Shown: positions 43,875-52,778, counted from the first letter of the stretch. The stretch is DNA of 64,000 nucleotides from Leadbetterella sp. (GCA_019638185.1 JAHBUH010000003.1:186001-250000), one strand, 5' to 3'. Numbers and translations are program-made. Notes: generated by a model not told the origin, from the letters alone.

Positions 43875-43877
43875 AAA

Positions 43878-44279
43878 TCAGTTCACCGAGATCAGCCGCG
43901 GCTCTTTCACTTTTGCCTCCTCCTTTTTCGGAAGCTCCAGGTTAAGAACACCATTTTCATATGTGGCCGAGATCTGGTCGGTATCTACCGCACGGGGCAG
44001 GCGGAAGGAGCGGCTGAAAGAATTATAGCTGAACTCTTTCCGGATATAGTTTTCTTTCTTCTCCTCACTGTCGGCTTGCGATACGGAAGAAACGTTCAGG
44101 GTGCGGTCGTGAACCTCAATCTTAAAGTTGTCTTTCGTAAAGCCCGGAATGGCCAGTTCGATAGCATAGGCGTTTTCGGTTTCCTTAATGTTAGCCGAAG
44201 GGCTCACCGCAGCGCTTACAGGAAGATTGTTAAAAAACTCATTGAACAATGAATCGTAATTTCTTACCAGCGTTTTCAT
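43878..44279 (-). CDS. Small heat-shock protein Hsp20 (alpha-crystallin family)
   Basis: 133 residues. A short N-terminal arm (MKTLVRNYDSLFNEFFNN) precedes the alpha-crystallin domain at about 28-120 (AYAIELAIPGFTKDNFKIEVHDRTLNVSS ... YENGVLNLELPKKEE). A C-terminal LISV matches the I-x-I/V motif that links subunits into oligomers. It binds unfolding proteins without ATP. Transcribed toward the Do protease; the hairpin just after its stop suggests it is monocistronic. Confidence 0.93.
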   Translation of the reverse strand: MKTLVRNYDSLFNEFFNNLPVSAAVSPSANIKETENAYAIELAIPGFTKDNFKIEVHDRTLNVSSVSQADSEEKKENYIRKEFSYNSFSRSFRLPRAVDTDQISATYENGVLNLELPKKEEAKVKEPRLISVN

Positions 44280-44381
44280 AATGATTAAAATTTTTTGTTT
44301 TACCAGATCCTGAACAAACGGAATACCATATCGAAAAAATGGACAATATGGCAGAAGTATATATTTTTCGGCAAAACAAAA

Positions 44382-44396
44382 GTGACAAAATGTCTC
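44382..44396. promoter_or_regulatory. Possible operator upstream of hsp20
   Basis: GTGACA-AAA-TGTCTC is an imperfect inverted repeat (5 of 6 pairs) about 100 nt before the hsp20 ATG, in a 204-nt A+T-rich region that also holds CCATAT/ATATGG arms. No TAnnTTTG promoter is visible, so a stress-specific promoter is possible. Confidence 0.25.
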
Positions 44397-44483
44397 AATA
44401 GTGTCCGGGCTTCCCGGGCAATAAAATCCGGATGGCAGAATTTTTTTCCGGGAAGCCTTGTTTAAAAAGAAAAAAGCAAAAGG

Positions 44484-44981
44484 ATGTTTGTTGATTTTAA
44501 AACGTTACCGGAGAATGCCCGGGTATGGGTATACCAGGCGGATCGTCACCTGAGCGAAGCCGAACAGGCCCGGGTCCTGGATTTTCTTAGTCCGGCCGTA
44601 GAGAGCTGGGTAACCCACGGAATGCCCATGCGGGGTTCAGTGCAGGTGCTTTTTAACCGGCTGGTGCTGATAGCGGCCGATATTGATTTTCAGCATCCTT
44701 CGGGGTGTTCCATTGACTCTTCCACCCGCTGGCTGCAGGAACTGGGCGCTGCTATGAACATTAGTTTCTTTGACCGCTCAATTGGATATTTTGAAGATGG
44801 AGAATGGAAGTTCTTTTCGGTTTTTGATGCCAGGAAACAGGTTTCCGGAGGGATTATCCGGCCGGATACCCGGGTCATCAATCCCCGCGTGGAGACCGTA
44901 GGTGACCTGGAAAACGCCCTGGTGCTCCCGGCTTCGGCCAGTTTCCTAAGCCGCTATTTCTCAACGGTAGAAAGCCGCTGA
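44484..44981 (+). CDS. Conserved Bacteroidota protein ('ABC transporter ATPase' misnomer)
   Basis: 165 residues, soluble, with no Walker motifs. Characteristic stretches are ARVWVYQADRHLSEAEQ, VTHGMPMRGSVQVLFNRLVLIAAD and PSGCSIDSSTRWLQELG; they match a conserved Bacteroidota family often labelled 'ABC transporter ATPase' in databases although nothing in the sequence supports that. Function unknown. Stands alone, with a terminator right after it. Confidence 0.75.
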   Translation: MFVDFKTLPENARVWVYQADRHLSEAEQARVLDFLSPAVESWVTHGMPMRGSVQVLFNRLVLIAADIDFQHPSGCSIDSSTRWLQELGAAMNISFFDRSIGYFEDGEWKFFSVFDARKQVSGGIIRPDTRVINPRVETVGDLENALVLPASASFLSRYFSTVESR

Positions 44982-44995
44982 TACCGGGCATGTAA

Positions 44996-45019
44996 GCGCC
45001 CCGGGGGCGGTGTTTTTTT
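44996..45019 (+). terminator. Intrinsic terminator after the 44484 gene
   Basis: CGCCC (44997-45001), CGG loop, GGGCG (45005-45009), then a run of seven T (45013-45019). Confidence 0.7.
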
Positions 45020-45138
45020 GCTCTGCCTTCATTAATTCCGATAAAATATTCTGCGTGCATAATATTTTTTGATCAAAACCGTTTAAATAATTGGATTTTT
45101 TTGAGCCAGGCCATAATTTTATTCTTATTTTCTAATTG

Positions 45139-46308
45139 ATGGGTATTGATACAGGAATTGATTTCCGTTTATCGGAGGAACACAAAAGTATAAGAGACGC
45201 CGCCCGCGATTTTGCGCAGACGGTTTTATTGCCGGGAGTCATTGAGCGGGATATTGAGTGCCGCTTTCCCGCAGAAGAAGTCAGGAAGCTGGGCGAGCTG
45301 GGTTTTATGGGCATGATGGTGGATCCGCAGTACGGCGGCAGCGGCCTGGACACGCTGAGTTACGTGCTGGCCATAGAGGAGATTGCGAAAGTGGATGCCT
45401 CGGCAGCCGTGGTGATGTCAGTGAATAACTCCCTGGTATGTTACGGCCTGGATAAGTATGGCACAGAAGCACAGAAAGAAAAATACCTGAAGCCGCTGGC
45501 CTCGGGAGAGAAGATCGGTGCGTTTTGCCTGTCGGAACCGGAGGCAGGCTCGGATGCCACTTCGCAGCGCACTACGGCCGAAGATCAATCGGATCACTAC
45601 CTGGTAAACGGGATCAAAAACTGGATCACGAACGGCGGTTCGGCCGGTATTTACCTGGTGATAGCGCAGACCCACCCGGAACTGAAGCATAAGGGCATCA
45701 ATGTGCTGATTGTGGAGAAAGGACAAAAAGGCTTTGAGATAGGCCGGAAAGAAGATAAAATGGGGATACGGGCCTCCGATACCCACTCGCTGAACTTCAA
45801 TGACGTGACGGTCCCTAAGGAGAACCGGATCGGGGAGGACGGCTTCGGGTTTAAGTTTGCCATGTCTACCCTGAACGGCGGGCGGATAGGCATTGCGGCC
45901 CAGGCGCTGGGTATTGCGGCAGGCGCTTTTGAGCTCTCCGTAAAATACGCCAGGGAGCGCAAGGCGTTCGGAAAGCCGATAGCCGAACACCAGGCCATAC
46001 AGTTTAAGCTGGCCGATATGAAGACCCGTATAGATGCCGCTCGCTGGCTGGTATACAAGGCCGCCTGGGATAAAGATCAGGGGCAAAGCTACGTGGAATC
46101 AGCGGCCATGGCCAAGCTGTATGCCTCCGAAGTGGCCATGTGGGTGACCACGGAGGCTGTGCAGATTCACGGGGGTTACGGTTACGTGCGCGAGTACCAC
46201 GTGGAGCGTATGATGCGCGATGCCAAAATCACCCAGATTTATGAAGGCACATCCGAGATACAAAAACTGGTAATAGCGCGGGAAATCCTAAAGTACAATT
46301 TTTTATAG
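45139..46308 (+). CDS. Acyl-CoA dehydrogenase (short/medium chain type)
   Basis: Start at ATG 45139; an in-frame TTG directly before it is not needed. 389 residues. Both family signatures are intact: GAFCLSEPEAGSDA (about 133-146) and the C-terminal QIHGGYGYVREYHVERMMRDAKITQIYEGTSEIQ, whose Glu (about residue 369 in YEGTSE) is the catalytic base. ITNGGSAGIYLVIAQT and GRIGIAAQALGIAAGAFE line the FAD and acyl sites. It catalyses the alpha,beta-dehydrogenation of acyl-CoA thioesters, passing electrons to ETF. No other beta-oxidation gene is adjacent. Confidence 0.93.
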   Translation: MGIDTGIDFRLSEEHKSIRDAARDFAQTVLLPGVIERDIECRFPAEEVRKLGELGFMGMMVDPQYGGSGLDTLSYVLAIEEIAKVDASAAVVMSVNNSLVCYGLDKYGTEAQKEKYLKPLASGEKIGAFCLSEPEAGSDATSQRTTAEDQSDHYLVNGIKNWITNGGSAGIYLVIAQTHPELKHKGINVLIVEKGQKGFEIGRKEDKMGIRASDTHSLNFNDVTVPKENRIGEDGFGFKFAMSTLNGGRIGIAAQALGIAAGAFELSVKYARERKAFGKPIAEHQAIQFKLADMKTRIDAARWLVYKAAWDKDQGQSYVESAAMAKLYASEVAMWVTTEAVQIHGGYGYVREYHVERMMRDAKITQIYEGTSEIQKLVIAREILKYNFL

Positions 46309-46404
46309 GGAATGATACATAGAAGCCGATAGATTATACTATTTTTACGGGATTTTAATCTGTAGCGCTGACCCGGTTACTACTATATACTTTAAAATAA
46401 GAAT

Positions 46405-47325
46405 ATGGAAGATTATAACAAGATAATTGAATCCTTAGGTGTAAAGTTCGGAAAGGCAAGGCATATTAATATTCTGCAGCCTATAAAGATCAGGAATTTT
46501 TATGATGTTGAGAATACCCTCGTGGTTTTATACAACGGGGATGTTAAAATAGAAGGGATAGAAGACAAAGTGAAGCCCGGCGACATCCTATTTATTCCCG
46601 GGGGAAAACCCTGCACCATCACCTACGGAACGGGCGAAGCCAAACCGATCTCCTACGAGGAGTTCATGACCCAGCGCGACGTGTACTTTGAGCCCATGAC
46701 GGATCCGGAGGAGGTCGGGATCGTGAAAAACTCTTTCGGGCTGGTGGCTTTTGAAGCCAAGGTATTTGATTCCGTAAACTTCTTTTCCTCCCTGGATATC
46801 CCGCCTTTCTTTATCCCGCAGAATGCCCGGCTGGCCCAGCTGGTGAAAGACATCCTGGTGGAAGACTTTACGGATCAGGCCGGCCGGGGCCGGGTGATCT
46901 CCATTAAAACCGAGGAGGCCGTTATTGAGCTCATCCGCCATATCCTGAGAAACCAGCTTTTTGTGGAGCAGCTGGCTACTAACAGTACCTACTTCAAGGA
47001 TCCGCGGCTGATCGATATCTTTACCTATATTAAAAATAACCTGGCCGGTGACCTTTCCAATAAGCAGCTGGCTAATGTGGCCAATGTTTCGGAAGATTAC
47101 GTGGGCCAGTATTTTAAGATCCTTACGGGCATTAATCCCCAGGATTATATTGAATACCAGCGGATGGAAGAGGCAGTTAACCTGCTGAGAACCACTAAAA
47201 AGAGTATCCGGGCCATTGGCGGCGAGGTGGGTTATAAAGACACTGCGTATTTCTGCCGGCGCTTTAAAATGATGTTTGGTATCCCGGCGGGAAAAATGAG
47301 ACGTAGGGATTCACTGATGATATAA
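46405..47325 (+). CDS. AraC-family transcriptional regulator
   Basis: 306 residues. The N-terminal half has a cupin-like ligand-binding domain (NVENTLVVLYNGDV-like strands and KPGDILFIPGGKPCTITYG). The C-terminal 100 residues hold the double helix-turn-helix: LSNKQLANVANVSEDYVGQYFK and IRAIGGEVGYKDTAYFCRRFKMMFG. A long middle segment (about 95-195) is not assigned. Targets are unknown. A strong terminator follows and the convergent nadC ends in its T tract. Confidence 0.9.
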   Translation: MEDYNKIIESLGVKFGKARHINILQPIKIRNFYDVENTLVVLYNGDVKIEGIEDKVKPGDILFIPGGKPCTITYGTGEAKPISYEEFMTQRDVYFEPMTDPEEVGIVKNSFGLVAFEAKVFDSVNFFSSLDIPPFFIPQNARLAQLVKDILVEDFTDQAGRGRVISIKTEEAVIELIRHILRNQLFVEQLATNSTYFKDPRLIDIFTYIKNNLAGDLSNKQLANVANVSEDYVGQYFKILTGINPQDYIEYQRMEEAVNLLRTTKKSIRAIGGEVGYKDTAYFCRRFKMMFGIPAGKMRRRDSLMI

Positions 47326-47330
47326 CCGGA

Positions 47331-47355
47331 AGGGCCGCCCGCGCGGCCCTTTTTT
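47331..47355 (+). terminator. Intrinsic terminator of the AraC-family gene
   Basis: AGGGCCGC (47331-47338), loop CCGC, GCGGCCCT (47343-47350), then T(6). Confidence 0.88.
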
Positions 47356-48205
47356 ATTTTACCGCCTTCAGGCTCAGGTCCAGGCTCTTCACCGAATGCG
47401 TCAGGTAACCCATGGATACGTAGTCTACCCCGGTTTCAGCATACTCCCTGACATTTTCCGGTGTGATACCGCCCGATGCTTCTACCGGGAAGCGGCCATC
47501 AATCAGTCGCAGGGCCTCGCGGATCTTCTCATAGCTGAAGTTATCCAGCATGATCCTGACCACACCGCCTACCTCCAGTACTTCTTTCAGCTCATCCAGG
47601 TTTCTGACCTCTATTTCTATCGGGATATCCAGGTGGTGTGCTTTGACGTACTCCTGTGCCGCCCGCAGCGCATTTTTAATGCCACCGGCATAGTCTGCAT
47701 GATTATCTTTAATGAGGATCATATCAAACAGCCCGAAGCGGTGATTCACCCCGCCCCCGATCTTCACCGCCCATTTTTCCAGCAGCCGGATACCCGGGGT
47801 GGTTTTTCGTGTATCCAGTACCTTACAGCGGGTGCCTTCCAGCTTATCCACTATAGAGCGGGTGACCGTGGCTATGCCGCTCATGCGCTGCATGCAGTTC
47901 AGTACCAGGCGCTCAGCCGTCAGGATGGAGCGGTCGGGGCCTTCTACATACAACACGATATCGCCCGGTTTCATGGGGTCACCGTCTTTCATCAGCACCT
48001 CGGTTTTCAGCCGGGCATCCACGGTTTTAAATATCAGCTCGGCCAGCTCCACGCCGGCCAGAATGCCCGTATCTTTCACCAGCAGGCGGGCTTTGCCCAT
48101 GGCGCCCTCAGGTACGGTAGACAGGGAGGTGTGGTCACCGTCACGCACATCCTCTTCCAGGGCATTATGAATAAAAGCTAAGAGATCTTCTTTTTTAATT
48201 TCCAT
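47354..48205 (-). CDS. nadC: Nicotinate-nucleotide pyrophosphorylase (carboxylating)
   Basis: 283 residues, the usual length. Family landmarks: LEEDVRDGDHTS near the N-terminus, LTAERLVLNCMQRMSGIAT (about 95-113), CKVLDTRKTTPGIRLLEKWAVKIGGGVNHR (PRPP/quinolinate site), LIKDNH, IEIEVRNLDEL, IMLDN and VEASGGITPENV. It converts quinolinate and PRPP to nicotinate mononucleotide, CO2 and PPi (EC 2.4.2.19) in de novo NAD synthesis. nadA and nadB are not in the window. Downstream of the glycosyltransferase and DUF4296 genes on the same strand (22-nt gap). Confidence 0.96.
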   Translation of the reverse strand: MEIKKEDLLAFIHNALEEDVRDGDHTSLSTVPEGAMGKARLLVKDTGILAGVELAELIFKTVDARLKTEVLMKDGDPMKPGDIVLYVEGPDRSILTAERLVLNCMQRMSGIATVTRSIVDKLEGTRCKVLDTRKTTPGIRLLEKWAVKIGGGVNHRFGLFDMILIKDNHADYAGGIKNALRAAQEYVKAHHLDIPIEIEVRNLDELKEVLEVGGVVRIMLDNFSYEKIREALRLIDGRFPVEASGGITPENVREYAETGVDYVSMGYLTHSVKSLDLSLKAVK

Positions 48206-48227
48206 ATATAATCAGCTCACGGCTGTT

Positions 48228-48956
48228 TTAACGTTTGAAGGACTTGAACCAGCTCCATATCTTCATCATCACCACGCCAAAAACCGCCTCCTTGAAGATT
48301 TTGGTAGACATTTTGGACTGGCCTTTGGTTCGGTCGGTAAAAACGATGGGCACCTCAATGATCCGGAATTGATAAAGATAGGCATTAAACTTCATTTCAA
48401 TCTGGAAAGCATATCCCACAAAACGGATCTTATGCAGCGGGATTACCGAAAGCACCTCCCGGGAGTAGCAGATGAAGCCGCCGGTGGGATCCATGATAGG
48501 CATGCCGGTGATCATACGCACGTAAATGCCGGCAAAATACGACATCAGCACCCGGCTCATGGGCCAGTTGATCACATTTACGCCTTTGATATACCGGGAG
48601 CCGATGGCCACATCATAGCCCTGATCCCGGCAGGCGGCCAGCAGCCGGACCAGGTCTTCGGGGTTATGGGAGAAGTCGGCATCCATCTCAAAAATATAAG
48701 CGTAGTCCCTTTCCAGCGCCCATTTAAAACCGTGAATGTAGGCGGTTCCCAGGCCCAGTTTTCCTTCTCTTTCTTCCAGGTGCAGTACCGCGGGGTATTC
48801 TGCCTGGAGCTTCCTGACCACCTGCGCCGTGCCATCAGGAGAGCCATCGTCTACGATCAGGACTTCTAATGCCTCCCGTAAGCTGAAGACCTTCCGGATA
48901 ATGGCTTCAATATTCTCCAGTTCATTATAGGTGGGGATGATAACCAGGTTTTTCAT
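48228..48956 (-). CDS. Polyprenol-phosphate mannosyltransferase (DPM1-like, GT2)
   Basis: 242 residues. GT2 motifs: VIIPTYNELENIE, VLIVDDGSPDGTA, EMDADFSHNPEDL (metal-binding DxD-type) and IGSRYIKGVNVINWPMSR; the C-terminus KMSTKIFKEAVFGVVMMKIW is typical of DPM1-like synthases without extra membrane helices. Likely transfers mannose or another hexose from GDP/UDP to undecaprenyl phosphate for glycan or protein glycosylation. Overlaps the DUF4296 lipoprotein gene by 4 nt; nadC follows. Confidence 0.9.
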   Translation of the reverse strand: MKNLVIIPTYNELENIEAIIRKVFSLREALEVLIVDDGSPDGTAQVVRKLQAEYPAVLHLEEREGKLGLGTAYIHGFKWALERDYAYIFEMDADFSHNPEDLVRLLAACRDQGYDVAIGSRYIKGVNVINWPMSRVLMSYFAGIYVRMITGMPIMDPTGGFICYSREVLSVIPLHKIRFVGYAFQIEMKFNAYLYQFRIIEVPIVFTDRTKGQSKMSTKIFKEAVFGVVMMKIWSWFKSFKR

Positions 48957-49309
48957 TCTATGGCGGGTTTTGGCGACATCTCCTCTTGCGAGACTTCCAG
49001 GCGCTCACTGGCGTCTTCCAGGATTTTCAGCATTTGCTTTTTATGAGACAGGTAATATTCGTAATTTTCGAAATACGTGGCAGAATCAATTTTATGCTTC
49101 TTAAATACTTTTTCCTGGAGATAAGTGTAGGCGGCCCTGGAAGAGTCAGGATTGGGGAGAAAAAAGTGATCTACCTTTGTTTCCAGCAGCTTAAGGTCTA
49201 CGGTCACATCGGTCATCTCTTTTTCTGAAAGCCGTCTCCCGGGTCCGGAATTACAGCCACAGACCAAAGTTAGTAAAATTATTGCTATTTTTATACCAAT
49301 GTTTCTCAA
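48953..49309 (-). CDS. DUF4296 lipoprotein
   Basis: 118 residues; signal peptide ending LVCGC, Cys19 lipidated. The mature domain is helical with the DUF4296 pattern (EKEMTDVTVDLKLLETKVD, KKHKIDSATYFENYEYYL). Function unknown. It starts a three-gene minus-strand unit (DUF4296, DPM1-like, nadC). Confidence 0.83.
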   Translation of the reverse strand: MRNIGIKIAIILLTLVCGCNSGPGRRLSEKEMTDVTVDLKLLETKVDHFFLPNPDSSRAAYTYLQEKVFKKHKIDSATYFENYEYYLSHKKQMLKILEDASERLEVSQEEMSPKPAIE

Positions 49310-49328
49310 CGGGTAGCATTTATAGCGG

Positions 49329-49336
49329 CAAATTTA
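49329..49336 (-). promoter_or_regulatory. Promoter -7 element of the DUF4296-DPM1-nadC unit
   Basis: The minus strand reads TAAATTTG, an exact TAnnTTTG, about 20 nt before ATG 49309. Confidence 0.5.
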
Positions 49337-49380
49337 CGGAACCTGTGGTTTTAAATTTACTTAATATTCCTTAAAAAGAC

Positions 49381-50241
49381 TTGAAAGATATCATCAATAA
49401 GCTGAATAAGTATGAAATAAAGATCCGTAAGGCGGTGAATTCCCACCTGAACGGGAACTTCAATTCCATTTTTAAGGGAACGGGGCTGGAATTCAGTGAC
49501 CTCCGTACCTACCAGTATGGCGATGACGTACGGGCCATAGACTGGGTAGCCTCGGCCAAAGGGCAGGGTACCTACGTGAAGATCTTCAAGGAGGAAAAGG
49601 AACAGACCGTTTTTTTTATGCTGGACGTCAGCGGATCCCAGGAAGTAGGTAAGCAGGGCAGCGTTAAGCTGGACACCGCCCGGGAGCTCTGCGGGGTGCT
49701 CACCCTGGCTGCCATTAAAGAAACCAGCCAGGTGGGCGTCTACTGCTTTTCCGATGAGAAGGAAGCCTACATCAAACCCGATGCCGGCATGAAGCAGGCC
49801 TATAACATCATCTCCCGGATCTACAAGCTCAGCCCGTCTTCTCTTAAAACCGACCTGGCCGCGGCCATTTCCTTTACGCTGAATATTCTTAAAAAGAAGA
49901 GTGTGGTGATCCTGATCTCTGATTTCCTGGATACCCGCTACGAGCATAACCTGAAAGCCCTGGCCCGGAAACATGACCTGGTAGTGCTGCACGTGTATGA
50001 TAAAAGGGAGATCACCCTGCCGGATCTGGGCATTATCCCCGTACTGGATAAGGAAAGCGGCAATGTGGCATGGGTAAATACGAACTCCGGGGCGTTTAAA
50101 CACGGGCTCCGGGAAACATTTGAAGAAAACCGGCAGAAATTGCAGAAGGTTTGTGTACAGAATAAGGCCAATTACCTCGACATCGAGTCGGGATCCGATT
50201 ATGTGGCCCGATTAATCCAGTTATTCCGGGTAAGAAAATGA
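49381..50241 (+). CDS. DUF58 domain protein (Bat-type, vWA-like), TTG start
   Basis: 286 residues. The frame has a stop 9 nt upstream and no ATG near the domain start, so TTG 49381 must initiate: the residues that follow (KDIINKLNKYEIKIRKAV) align with the usual MKDII... start of the family. Diagnostic motifs are GTGLEFSDLRTYQYGDDVRAIDW and FMLDVSGSQ, the vWA metal-site-like DxSxS. DUF58 proteins occur with MoxR ATPases and Bat proteins in envelope stress or aerotolerance loci. The BatD-like gene overlaps its stop by 4 nt. No moxR, batA or batB is present nearby. Confidence 0.87.
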   Translation: MKDIINKLNKYEIKIRKAVNSHLNGNFNSIFKGTGLEFSDLRTYQYGDDVRAIDWVASAKGQGTYVKIFKEEKEQTVFFMLDVSGSQEVGKQGSVKLDTARELCGVLTLAAIKETSQVGVYCFSDEKEAYIKPDAGMKQAYNIISRIYKLSPSSLKTDLAAAISFTLNILKKKSVVILISDFLDTRYEHNLKALARKHDLVVLHVYDKREITLPDLGIIPVLDKESGNVAWVNTNSGAFKHGLRETFEENRQKLQKVCVQNKANYLDIESGSDYVARLIQLFRVRK

Positions 50242-51092
50242 GGAAACTGACGCTGGTATTCTGCTTATGGACCCTGACGGCGGCGGCTCAAAAGCCCAAA
50301 GCGGTCTTTTTTGAAGATTCCGTCACCGTGGGTAAGGAGGTCCGGATGGCCATGTCTTACCTTCACTCCAGTAAGTCCGACCTGGTTTTCCCGGATTCCA
50401 GTTTTGATTTTTCACCTTTCCGCTATGTATCGTCTGAGCTCTTTGAAACCCGCACGGTAGACGGTAAAAGCCTGGACAGCGTGATCTATACCCTGGTGAC
50501 CTATAACCTGGATTCGGTGCTTTTTGTACGGCCCTATATCAAAAACCTCCGTACCGGTGATATGATCTATGCGGATACCGCGCGGGTTCGGCTGAAGTTC
50601 AGCATTACCGATGATAACATCCGGGAGCCCGAAGTAAAGGAGACGGTAAACGTATTCCTGGTCAAAAAAGAAGTTAACCTTCCCAAAATAGCCTATTATG
50701 TGCTGGGGTTCCTGGTACTGGTATTCCTGATCTCGGCCTTTTTCGGCGACTGGATCCGGAAGAAATACCGTTTATGGAAGTTTTACCGGGGGCATCAGCG
50801 CTTCCTGGCCGATTTTAAGAAAATGTCCCATTCGCCCCGGAACCTCAGCAATAATGAACGGGCCCTGAAAGAATGGAAAATTTACCTGGAAGAACTGGAA
50901 AAAGAGCCGGTCTCCACCATGTCTACTTCGGAGCTGGGGAAACTCTATGAGAATGAAAGACTGGAGGCGGCGCTGAAGATGTTTGATTCGGCCATTTTCG
51001 GCGGAATGGTCAGTGAAGAGATGCCGTCTGCTTATCGTGTTCTGCAGGATTTTGCCATAAAAAGATACCGGCAGGCCCGGAAACGGGAATAA
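50238..51092 (+). CDS. BatD-like membrane protein
   Basis: 284 residues: a signal peptide ending TAAAQ, a periplasmic beta domain (about 20-145), a membrane helix (about 150-170, YYVLGFLVLVFLISAFF), and a basic cytoplasmic domain of about 110 residues with STSELGKLYENERLE. The topology is that of BatD-like partners of DUF58/MoxR systems, but shorter. ATGA overlap with the DUF58 gene. I treat the BatD link as context-based. Confidence 0.65.
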   Translation: MRKLTLVFCLWTLTAAAQKPKAVFFEDSVTVGKEVRMAMSYLHSSKSDLVFPDSSFDFSPFRYVSSELFETRTVDGKSLDSVIYTLVTYNLDSVLFVRPYIKNLRTGDMIYADTARVRLKFSITDDNIREPEVKETVNVFLVKKEVNLPKIAYYVLGFLVLVFLISAFFGDWIRKKYRLWKFYRGHQRFLADFKKMSHSPRNLSNNERALKEWKIYLEELEKEPVSTMSTSELGKLYENERLEAALKMFDSAIFGGMVSEEMPSAYRVLQDFAIKRYRQARKRE

Positions 51093-51164
51093 AAAGCGAA
51101 AGAGTGAATTGTTTTGAATAAAAGACAGTATGCCCAATAAACCCTATGATTGTTAGGAATATCG

Positions 51165-51207
51165 TAGGATTTTATTTTAAATTGCGCAACGAAAAATTTC
51201 AATCCTA
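51165..51207. promoter_or_regulatory. Spaced inverted repeat before the amino-acid permease
   Basis: TAGGATT (51165-51171) and AATCCTA (51201-51207), 29 nt apart, just upstream of ATG 51219. Possible operator. Confidence 0.25.
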
Positions 51208-51218
51208 AAATTATTGAT

Positions 51219-52700
51219 ATGGAAAAAAGTATATGGCGAACCAAGCCGATAAGTGCTTATGAGGCCGACATGAAAAAAAGTACCCTGAAACGGGTATTGG
51301 GTAAATGGAGTTTAACGGCTATCGGAATTGGCGCCATTATAGGAGGCGGGATATTCGTATTAACAGGTACTGCCGCCTACTATCACGCCGGGCCTGCCCT
51401 GGCGCTGTCTTTTGTGGTAGCGGGTGTGGCCTGTATTTTTGCGGCTCTTTGTTATGCTGAATTTGCGTCTATGCTACCCGTGGAAGGTTCGGCCTATGCC
51501 TATGCCTACGGTACCGTGGGAGAGGTTTTTGCCTGGCTGATCGGCTGGGGGCTGGTACTGGAATATATGATGGGGGCCATGACGGTGGCCGTGAGCTGGT
51601 CAGGCTATTTTAATAAGATGCTGAAGATGTTCGGGCTCTATATCCCGGAAAACCTGGTGTCTGATCCCATCTCCTATACCGGTGAAGGCTTTGCCTTTAA
51701 CCTGCCGGCTTTCATTATTGTACTGATCGTTACGTTTATCCTGGCCAAGGGAACCAAAGAGGCCGCCAGTACCAATAACCTGATCGTGATCCTTAAGACC
51801 TCTGTGGTGCTGTTCATTATCCTGGTAGGGGCGTTTTATATTAATTTTGAGAACCTGACCCCTTTCATCCCGGATGAAACCACCATCACCGGGCCGCACG
51901 GTGAACCGGAAGTGGCCTATGGCTTCAAGGGGATCATTATGGGGGCGTCGGCCGTGTTTTTTGCCTACATCGGTTTTGATGCGGTTTCTACCCAGGCGGC
52001 AGAAGCCATTGATCCTAAAAAAGATATTCCTTTCGCTATTATAGCTTCTCTCCTGATTTGTACCACGCTTTATATCCTGATGTCAGTGGTGCTGACCGGT
52101 ATGATGAACTTCCGGGAGTTCGGAACTATTCCTGACGGCCTGACGGCTCCGGTGGCTGTTGCTTTTGAGCACGCTACCGGTATGACCTGGGCGGTGATCC
52201 TCATCACCGTAGCGGCTACCGTAGGACTGATCTCCGTGATGCTGGTGATGATGCTGGGTCAGTCCCGGATCTTTATGGGAATGGCGAAAGACGGCCTGCT
52301 CCCGCCGATTTTCAAAGAGATCAACCCTAACACCAAAACGCCGGTAAAAAATACGGTGATCATCGGGGTTATAGTGGCTTTTGTGGCGGCATCTACGCCT
52401 ATCAGTACGCTGGTGCACATGTGTAGCTTCGGTACGCTGTTTGCATTCTCCATGGTGTGTTTTGCGGTATGGCGCCTGCGCTACACCGAGCCGGATCTGA
52501 AGAGAGGTTTTAAAACCCCTATTCTGCCGGTGATTGCCACACTGGGTATTGCCACTAACATCTACCTGATCATGAACCTGGAGCGCTCTGCGATCTACAT
52601 GGCCATAGGATGGCTGACCTTAGGATTCGTGGTGTACTTCATGTATGGCCGGAATAATTCGGTGCTGAATAAAGGCGGTTACGACAAGATAGAAGATTAA
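51219..52700 (+). CDS. APC-family amino-acid permease (cationic amino-acid transporter-like)
   Basis: 493 residues and about 12 membrane helices. The first helix motif GIGAIIGGGIFVLTGTAA is the APC substrate-binding TM1 (G-A-I-I-G-x-G-I-F); YAEFASMLPVEGSAYAYAYGTVGE and YIGFDAVSTQAAEA are typical of the CAT/YfnA branch. It would import an amino acid by H+ symport or exchange. A 30-residue charged N-terminal tail precedes TM1. Alone, with a terminator. Confidence 0.92.
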   Translation: MEKSIWRTKPISAYEADMKKSTLKRVLGKWSLTAIGIGAIIGGGIFVLTGTAAYYHAGPALALSFVVAGVACIFAALCYAEFASMLPVEGSAYAYAYGTVGEVFAWLIGWGLVLEYMMGAMTVAVSWSGYFNKMLKMFGLYIPENLVSDPISYTGEGFAFNLPAFIIVLIVTFILAKGTKEAASTNNLIVILKTSVVLFIILVGAFYINFENLTPFIPDETTITGPHGEPEVAYGFKGIIMGASAVFFAYIGFDAVSTQAAEAIDPKKDIPFAIIASLLICTTLYILMSVVLTGMMNFREFGTIPDGLTAPVAVAFEHATGMTWAVILITVAATVGLISVMLVMMLGQSRIFMGMAKDGLLPPIFKEINPNTKTPVKNTVIIGVIVAFVAASTPISTLVHMCSFGTLFAFSMVCFAVWRLRYTEPDLKRGFKTPILPVIATLGIATNIYLIMNLERSAIYMAIGWLTLGFVVYFMYGRNNSVLNKGGYDKIED

Positions 52701-52726
52701 TTCCGGCATCTCCGGAATAATTATAC

Positions 52727-52754
52727 AGGCGGGCCCACAGCGGCCCGCCTTTTT
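52727..52754 (+). terminator. Intrinsic terminator of the permease gene
   Basis: AGGCGGGCC (52727-52735), loop CACAGC, GGCCCGCCT (52742-52750), then T(5)C T(5). Confidence 0.88.
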
Positions 52755-52778
52755 CTTTTTCCCTATGAATTAATTTTT

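Noticed and set aside
44484..44981. ABC transporter ATPase annotation
   Set aside because: No Walker A, Walker B or LSGGQ motif is present; the database label appears to be a propagated error.
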